Source: Paenibacillus cookii
GTDB lineage: Bacteria; Bacillota; Bacilli; Paenibacillales; Paenibacillaceae
Assembly: GCF_018333375.1 (NCBI RefSeq)
Contig: NZ_BORW01000022.1
Span: 23,141-87,140, forward strand
DNA length: 64,000 bases
Direction of reading: 5' to 3'
Shown here piece after piece: positions 59,324 to 64,000 of this stretch (within the stretch, counting starts at the first letter, position 1; every line of letters starts with the position of its first letter). The position numbers and the translations under genes were made by a program. The notes under the pieces were generated by a model. That model was not told the DNA's origin and ran no database searches. It saw nothing but the letters and a program-made list of their open reading frames with translations.

Positions 59324-60361
59324 TCAAGCTTTCACGTATGCCGCAAGCAGCTTGGACGTATTAAACACGGCCGTTTTATGCGTCCGTTCCATCGCGTGGG
59401 AAGCATGCACGCCCGGTCCGATCAACGCAGCGCGGATATTGTTGCCGGCCGACAACGCGGCGGAAGCGTCGGAGCCGTAATGCGGGTACACGTCGACCGC
59501 AAACGGGATGCCTTCGGCTTTGGCCAGCTCGATCAGCTTGCTTGTCATGTCATAATCGTACGGGCCGGAAGAATCCTTGGCGCAAATGGAAACGTCGGTC
59601 TCCTTGCAGCTGAGATCATCGCCGATGCAGCCCATGTCGACGGCGATCAGTTCGTCGATGTCGGAAGGGATAAAGGCGGCGCCGTGTCCCACTTCCTCGT
59701 AATTGGAAATGAGCAGCTTCAAATGATGTTTCGGCTTCCAGTTTTCGCGTTTCATCGATTCGAGCAGGCCGAACAGCGCAGCCACGCTGGCCTTGTCGTC
59801 GATGTGGCGGGATTTGACGAACCCGCTTTCGGTGATGACCGCGCGGGAATCGAAAGAAACGAAGTCGCCGACGCCGATGCCCAGCTTCAGGACATCCTCC
59901 TTGGATTCGACGAGCTCGTCGATGCGGACTTCCATGTTTTCTTCCTCGCGTTTGAAGTCGCGGGCATCGTCGTAGACATGCACGGAAGGATGCGTGCTCA
60001 AAATCGTGCCCGTATACGTTTTGCCGCTGCGCGTATGGATGACGCAATATTCGTTTTCAATGCTTTGCAGCATAAAGCCGCCGACGCGGGTCAGGCGGAG
60101 CCGGCCGTCGGATTTGACGGCGCGGACCATGGCCCCCAGCGTGTCCACGTGCGCGCTGAGCCCGACCGTGCGGGAGGGGTCCTCGCCTTCCACTTCAAGA
60201 ATCGCGCCGCCCTTTTGGTTCCAGGACAGCTTGACGCCGAGGGAGGCCGCTTCCTGCTCCACGAGTTTCAAGGCCTGGGCGGTAAAGCCGGTGGGGCTTG
60301 GCGTGTCGAGCAGTTTTTTCAAAAACGTTAATATGTATTCTTCGTTCGGTTGGATTGACAT
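59324..60361 (-). CDS. M42 family metallopeptidase (aminopeptidase/endoglucanase-like)
   Basis: 345 residues. Zinc-ligand landmarks: GLSAHVDTLGAMVR (His, Asp), SRHIDDKASVAALFGL, SNYEEVGHGAAF (catalytic Glu pair) and a C-terminal HASHAMERTH (His). These follow the M42 order. It is a cytoplasmic, usually dodecameric aminopeptidase that degrades peptides. AAGGAGGAC precedes the ATG. Confidence 0.93.
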   Translation of the reverse strand: MSIQPNEEYILTFLKKLLDTPSPTGFTAQALKLVEQEAASLGVKLSWNQKGGAILEVEGEDPSRTVGLSAHVDTLGAMVRAVKSDGRLRLTRVGGFMLQSIENEYCVIHTRSGKTYTGTILSTHPSVHVYDDARDFKREEENMEVRIDELVESKEDVLKLGIGVGDFVSFDSRAVITESGFVKSRHIDDKASVAALFGLLESMKRENWKPKHHLKLLISNYEEVGHGAAFIPSDIDELIAVDMGCIGDDLSCKETDVSICAKDSSGPYDYDMTSKLIELAKAEGIPFAVDVYPHYGSDASAALSAGNNIRAALIGPGVHASHAMERTHKTAVFNTSKLLAAYVKA

Positions 60362-60403
60362 GCAGATGTCCTCCTTATTTCATGGATGAAGATGATGGGT
60401 TCC

Positions 60404-60733
60404 CTACGTTGGCAGTTCGCCTTCGTTTTTTTCTTTGCCGCCGGTTTGGATTTCTTCCGGGGAAGGGGGCGTATATCCGGTTTCGTTTTGAATATGCGTC
60501 AGCTGGGCGGTCAAAAGCTTGATTTCCTTTTGCAGCTTGTACTGCCTGAAGATTCCGTAAGAGCCGACGATGATGCCGCCGATCAGCGTGCAGCCGACGA
60601 TGAGCAGGATGAGCGGGATGTCGACTTCGCTGAACATAAAATTCACCCGGACAGGATCCACGTTAATGACGGCAAACACCGCCGTAATCAGCGCAAACAC
60701 CAATCCGGCAATCAGCGACCATTGGATTTTCAT
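60404..60733 (-). CDS. LapA-domain (DUF1049) membrane protein
   Basis: 109 residues with two membrane helices (WSLIAGLVFALITAVFAVIN; IPLILLIVGCTLIGGIIVGS) separated by the VDPVRVNFMFSEVD segment, then a short coiled coil. This is the LapA layout of lipopolysaccharide-assembly-like proteins, common in Firmicutes. AAGGAGG precedes the ATG. The function is unknown. Confidence 0.88.
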   Translation of the reverse strand: MKIQWSLIAGLVFALITAVFAVINVDPVRVNFMFSEVDIPLILLIVGCTLIGGIIVGSYGIFRQYKLQKEIKLLTAQLTHIQNETGYTPPSPEEIQTGGKEKNEGELPT

Positions 60734-60763
60734 GCGAAAGATACCTCCTTCTTAAAGACAGTA

Positions 60764-60798
60764 TAAAATCCCTTGACCTGCAAGGACAAGGGATTTTA
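60764..60798. terminator. Hairpin between pepF and LapA-like genes
   Basis: TAAAATCCCTTG and CAAGGGATTTTA, a 12-bp perfect stem, terminates pepF on the minus strand. The T-tail is short. Confidence 0.6.
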
Positions 60799-60809
60799 TG
60801 CCGGATGCG

Positions 60810-62600
60810 TTATTTCGTCATTTGCTCCAACTGCTCGATGACATTTTCAAAGACGCTCATCGCTTCGCGGATCGGCTGCGGCGAAGACATGTCGACGCCG
60901 GCTTTTTTCAGGATGTTGATCGAAAAGTCGCTGCCGCCGCTTTTCAGGAAGCCGAGGTAGCGGTCCACCGCGGGCTGGCCTTCCTCCAAAATTTGCTTGG
61001 AGAAGCTTGTCGCCGCCGAGAATCCGGTCGCGTATTTGTATACATAGAAGCTGTTGTAGAAATGCGGAATTCGGGCCCATTCCATTTCGATGTCCTTGTC
61101 GACGACCATGCCTTTGCCGTGGTATTTCACGTTCAGGTCGTAATAAATTTCCGAAAGCGCCTGCGGCGTCAACGCTTCGCCCGATTCGGCGCGCTCATGG
61201 ATGAGCTTCTCGAATTCGGCGAACATCGTTTGACGGAATACCGTCGTGCGGAACTGGTCGGCGTAGTAGGTCAGCAGGTACATCTTTTCCTTCGGATCGG
61301 TCGATTTTTTGAGCAGGTAATCCATCAGGAGCGCTTCGTTGGTCGTCGAAGCCACTTCGGCCAGGAAAATGGTGTACTGCGCGTCGCGGTACGGCAGCGC
61401 GTTGTCCGAATAATAGGAATGCAGCGCATGGCCCATTTCGTGCGCGAGCGTGAACATGCTGTTCAAGTTGTCCTTATGGTTCAGAAGCACGTACGGATGG
61501 GTGCCGTAAGCTCCCCAGCTGTATGCTCCGGTGCGTTTGTTTTCGTTCTCGTATACGTCGATCCATTTGTTGTCGAAACCTTCCTGCAGCGATGCCAAAT
61601 AATCGTCGCCTAGCGGTTTGAGGCCTTCCTTGACGGTCTTTTTCGCTTCGTCGTACGTGATGTCCATTTTGTATTCGTCCACGAGCGGAGCGAACAGATC
61701 GTACATATGGAGCTCGTCGACGCCGAGCAGCTTTTTGCGCAGGTCCATGTATCTGTGGAGCAGCGGCAGGCTTTCATGGATCGTGTCGATCAGGTTCGTG
61801 TACACTTCCTTCGGAATGTTGTCGCCGTAAAGGGACATTTCCAGAACGGAAGGGTATTTGCGCACGTTCGCGTAAAAGATGTTTTTGTTGACGTTGGCGT
61901 TCAGCGTAGCGGCGATGGTGTTTTTTTGCTTGGCGTAGGTATCGTACACCGCTTTGAATGCCCGCTCGCGCACCTCTCGGTTCGGGTTCTCCAAGAACTG
62001 GATGTAGTTGCCGTGGGTCAGCTCGACTTCCTTGCCTTCTTCGTTTTTGATCTTCGGAAACTTCAGGTCCGCGTTGTTAAGCATGCCGAAAATCGTTTGC
62101 GGCGCCTGCGACAGGTTGCCGACCTGGGCGAGCAGCGCTTCTTCCGTTTTGGAAAGCACGTGGGCTTTTTCGCGCTTCATTTCGGTCAGGGTGAATTTGT
62201 AAGGCGCGAGTACGGGATCGGCGATAAACGCGTCCAGCTTTTCGTCCGGCAAGGACAAAATTTCCGGCGTAACGAAAGAAAGGGCTTCGCCGACCTGCAC
62301 GTTCAATTTTTTCGCTTTCTGGGATAATGCCTGGTATGTAGGGTTTGCTGTATCTTCGTCATGGTGCAGGTGAGCGTATACGTAAAGGCGTTCGGTTTTG
62401 AGGGAAATGTCGTCCTCAAGCGCAAAACAGTCCTTGACCGCGTTCGCGTTGTCGAGCTTGCCTTGGAATTCGGCGATCTTTTTCAGCTCCTGCTGCAGTT
62501 CGGCATAAGTTTGGTCCCAGGCTTTTTGGCCGTCGAACAAATCCTCCACATTCCATTTATGTTCTTCGGCTACCTCGGAACGCTTCAATAATTTTTCCAT
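60810..62600 (-). CDS. pepF: Oligoendopeptidase F
   Basis: 596 residues from ATG 62600, chosen because AAGGAGG lies upstream and MEKLLKRSEVAEEHKW is the normal PepF start. A longer in-frame reading to 62732 would add a pseudo signal. The zinc site is TLAHEMGHALHSYY (HExxH) with EVASTTNEALLMDYL giving the third ligand Glu. M3 family, cytoplasmic, hydrolysing 7-17-residue peptides. Confidence 0.95.
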   Translation of the reverse strand: MEKLLKRSEVAEEHKWNVEDLFDGQKAWDQTYAELQQELKKIAEFQGKLDNANAVKDCFALEDDISLKTERLYVYAHLHHDEDTANPTYQALSQKAKKLNVQVGEALSFVTPEILSLPDEKLDAFIADPVLAPYKFTLTEMKREKAHVLSKTEEALLAQVGNLSQAPQTIFGMLNNADLKFPKIKNEEGKEVELTHGNYIQFLENPNREVRERAFKAVYDTYAKQKNTIAATLNANVNKNIFYANVRKYPSVLEMSLYGDNIPKEVYTNLIDTIHESLPLLHRYMDLRKKLLGVDELHMYDLFAPLVDEYKMDITYDEAKKTVKEGLKPLGDDYLASLQEGFDNKWIDVYENENKRTGAYSWGAYGTHPYVLLNHKDNLNSMFTLAHEMGHALHSYYSDNALPYRDAQYTIFLAEVASTTNEALLMDYLLKKSTDPKEKMYLLTYYADQFRTTVFRQTMFAEFEKLIHERAESGEALTPQALSEIYYDLNVKYHGKGMVVDKDIEMEWARIPHFYNSFYVYKYATGFSAATSFSKQILEEGQPAVDRYLGFLKSGGSDFSINILKKAGVDMSSPQPIREAMSVFENVIEQLEQMTK

Positions 62601-62808
62601 GGGAATCCTCCTTAAATGTTGGGATGAAAAAGCATGGGTTCCATTTGACGAAACCGCTGGAGGAAAGCAGGAAGCCGCCCCCACGACAAAGGTGAGCAGC
62701 GCGGCGATCCTGATCGTCTTGTTGAAGTTCACTACCAGGGGACCTCCTTATAAAGGAAAGATGTCCCTTAGTATGAACTTTTCCCCGCGATAATATGAAA
62801 CCTTTCCT

Positions 62809-62994
62809 TCAAGGGCTGGAACCCATGGTAAACAGATTGTATACAATAAGGATAAAGGCAATCAGGATCATGACGGCCGCAGTGCCTGCCATGCCCCGTT
62901 TCAGCCTTGGCGGGACCGAGTTTTTCATCAGGATGAGCACGGCTCCCAGGCAAAAGGCCGAGATGATGTAAATAAGGGTGCTGTTGTATTCCAT
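62809..62994 (-). CDS. Small two-helix membrane protein
   Basis: 61 residues: LIYIISAFCLGAVLILM and GTAAVMILIAFILIVYNLFT are membrane helices linked by a basic loop (PPRLKRG). It follows the next gene's end after 9 bases, on the same strand. No family is recognised. Confidence 0.65.
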   Translation of the reverse strand: MEYNSTLIYIISAFCLGAVLILMKNSVPPRLKRGMAGTAAVMILIAFILIVYNLFTMGSSP

Positions 62995-63003
62995 TTTAAG
63001 GGC

Positions 63004-63237
63004 TTAGACTCCTTTAAAGGCGGCCATGATGGAGCGCCATTCTTCCATGTTGTCTTCGTACTCCTCTTTGGGGAACCGGGATTCGGCCCATTGCATGAGA
63101 GCCGGTCGGCTCATGAAGGTATGGGTTTCCTCGCCCCATTGATCGGAAATCTCCCGAAGCACGATGTAGCGGCCCTGCACTTCGACGGTCATCATGTTCC
63201 ATTTGTCTTTTTTGTATATTTCGTGTTTTTTGATCAT
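63004..63237 (-). CDS. Small acidic/Trp-rich protein of unknown function
   Basis: 77 residues from ATG 63237, supported by CGGAGA seven bases upstream; longer readings lack a ribosome binding site. It is soluble, with WNMMTVEVQGRYIVLREISD and ALMQWAESRFPKEEYEDNME. Similar short proteins are common in Paenibacillus, but no function is known to me. It probably forms an operon with the two-helix membrane protein. Confidence 0.72.
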   Translation of the reverse strand: MIKKHEIYKKDKWNMMTVEVQGRYIVLREISDQWGEETHTFMSRPALMQWAESRFPKEEYEDNMEEWRSIMAAFKGV

Positions 63238-63326
63238 ATGCATTCTCCGTTTGCTCTTTTGGTAAAATGATACCTTAGAGGAAGCTACAAAAGCAAATGA
63301 AAAAGTGCAATTTCGCAAAAGATCGA

Positions 63327-63355
63327 TTGCATTGTCAAGAAGCATGAAGTATAAT
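63327..63355 (+). promoter_or_regulatory. Cold-shock gene promoter
   Basis: TTGCAT, 17 bases, TATAAT (63350-63355), followed by a leader of about 38 bases to the TTG start. Confidence 0.6.
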
Positions 63356-63400
63356 GTACTTATTCGCCACATATGGCGGTATTTTTAGGAGGTTGTTCAT

Positions 63401-63598
63401 TTGAAAGGTACAGTTAAATGGTTTAACGCAGAAAAAGGCTATGGCTTTATTCAAGTTGAAGGCGGCGAAGACGTATTCGTGCATTTCTCCGCAATTCAAG
63501 GCGAAGGCTTCAAAACTTTGGACGAAGGTCAAGAAGTTGAATTCGAAATCACCGAAGGCAACCGTGGCCCTCAAGCTGCAAACGTAACTAAATTATAA
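63401..63598 (+). CDS. Cold shock protein (CspA/CspB family)
   Basis: 65 residues beginning MKGTVKWFNAEKGYGFIQVE, with KGYGFI (RNP1) and VFVHF (RNP2), a single OB-fold RNA chaperone. It starts at TTG 63401 behind a perfect TAGGAGG. This is an unusual start for a highly expressed gene and may limit translation. It binds single-stranded RNA and DNA at low temperature or in growth. Confidence 0.95.
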   Translation: MKGTVKWFNAEKGYGFIQVEGGEDVFVHFSAIQGEGFKTLDEGQEVEFEITEGNRGPQAANVTKL

Positions 63599-63731
63599 GA
63601 TCAACTCCGTTTTATGGATTTCTGTGAATTATGATTTTCGGCATCGGCTGAAATGTCGTAATCGCATGAAAAACTTCGGAAGTAGCGTCGAACCGACGTT
63701 TTCTTATAGCTTTGGTTAAAAAAAAGCCTAT

Positions 63732-63767
63732 AAAGCACAGTTCTCGAAAGAGAGCTGTGCTTTTTTT
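63732..63767 (+). terminator. Terminator of the cold shock gene
   Basis: AAAGCACAG-TTCTC pairs with GAGAG-CTGTGC around GAAA, then TTTTTTT. Confidence 0.85.
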
Positions 63768-63768
63768 G

Positions 63769-64000
63769 GTACGCCCAGCATGGGCGTCATCTCTAGGGTG
63801 AAAGTCCCGAACGGGGGCTGGCGAGCGCCTACCGTTAGCCAAGGGCAAGGGTGTCTGCCGCGAGGCAGAATCCGAAGGAAGCCGGAGGCAAAAGCACGGG
63901 CCAAGGTACACGAACTGGATTTGAGGCAGGGATAGCCGGATGAGCTGCCCGAACACAGCGAAATCCCAAGCCGCCAAGAGCTATTTCTGTAAACTCCAGT
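63769..64000 (+). mobile_element. Group II intron, 5' part, cut by the window end
   Basis: Directly after the terminator T-run begins GGTACGCCCAGCATGGGC, followed by AGGGTGAAAGTCCCGAAC, GTTAGCCAAGGGCAAGGG, GTCTGCCGCGAGGCAGAAT, and CCGAAGGAAGCCGGAGGC. These are conserved domain I elements of bacterial group II introns. Only about 230 bases are visible and the reverse transcriptase gene would be to the right. Insertion behind a terminator hairpin is typical of some bacterial introns. The exact 5' splice site is uncertain by a few bases. Confidence 0.8.

Overview
The window looks like chromosomal DNA of a moderately GC-rich, spore-forming member of the Bacillales, most probably Paenibacillus or a close relative. 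Supporting signs are strong AGGAGG-type ribosome binding sites with frequent TTG/GTG starts, a CotF-type coat protein, a YtrA-type GntR/ABC operon, hemE-hemH, a LysM-carrying gamma-D-glutamyl peptidase, YtxH/DUF948 proteins, a BlaI/M56 pair and intrinsic terminators after most transcription units. The species cannot be named from sequence alone. The first gene enters from the left edge and a group II intron runs off the right edge.

Layout. 1-7.6 kb: a flavoprotein, two LysR regulators each divergent from a putative target (an MFS carrier; an O-methyltransferase), a VOC protein, a peroxiredoxin-like protein and a Crp/Fnr regulator. 7.7-9.8 kb: a GntR-ABC-permease operon behind a textbook promoter/operator. 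9.9-15.7 kb: a CotF-like protein, then a LacI regulator with a sugar ABC importer (binding protein plus two permeases, no ATPase). 16.0-19.1 kb: a 2.9 kb island bounded by two identical tRNA-Leu(CAG) genes. It holds a Cfr-like 23S rRNA methyltransferase gene behind an attenuator-type leader, a CD3324-family protein and an orphan, N-terminally short copy of ribosomal protein L4. 19.3-27.7 kb: a xenobiotic or antibiotic modification region with PadR, MarR and TetR regulators, two FAD aromatic hydroxylases, an SRPBCC protein, two nitroreductases, a small membrane protein and one broken gene. 27.8-34.6 kb: a LysR regulator, pstSCAB, and an MFS-UspA operon with a decayed MerR-like fragment upstream. 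34.8-45.4 kb: mostly housekeeping and envelope genes, including a polysaccharide deacetylase, holin, stress proteins, murI, peptidase, aldo/keto reductase and rRNA methyltransferase. 45.5-64 kb: a second O-methyltransferase, MFS efflux, hemE-hemH, CapA, GDPD, FAH, DUF92, an ABC-F ATPase, a protein with a Cys/Ser-repeat tail, BlaI/M56, an M42 peptidase, PepF, a cold-shock protein and the start of a group II intron.

The most notable item is the tRNA-bounded island. A Cfr-type enzyme (methylating A2503 in the peptidyl transferase centre) and an L4 copy whose tunnel-loop GTG tripeptide reads KID lie collinearly downstream of one promoter. The leader contains a 13-bp antiterminator that competes with both a 10-bp anti-antiterminator and a terminator stem, and the methyltransferase Shine-Dalgarno sequence can be masked by a hairpin. 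This is the arrangement expected of an inducible ribosome-protection locus. Whether the L4 copy is translated or is a relic cannot be settled from sequence.
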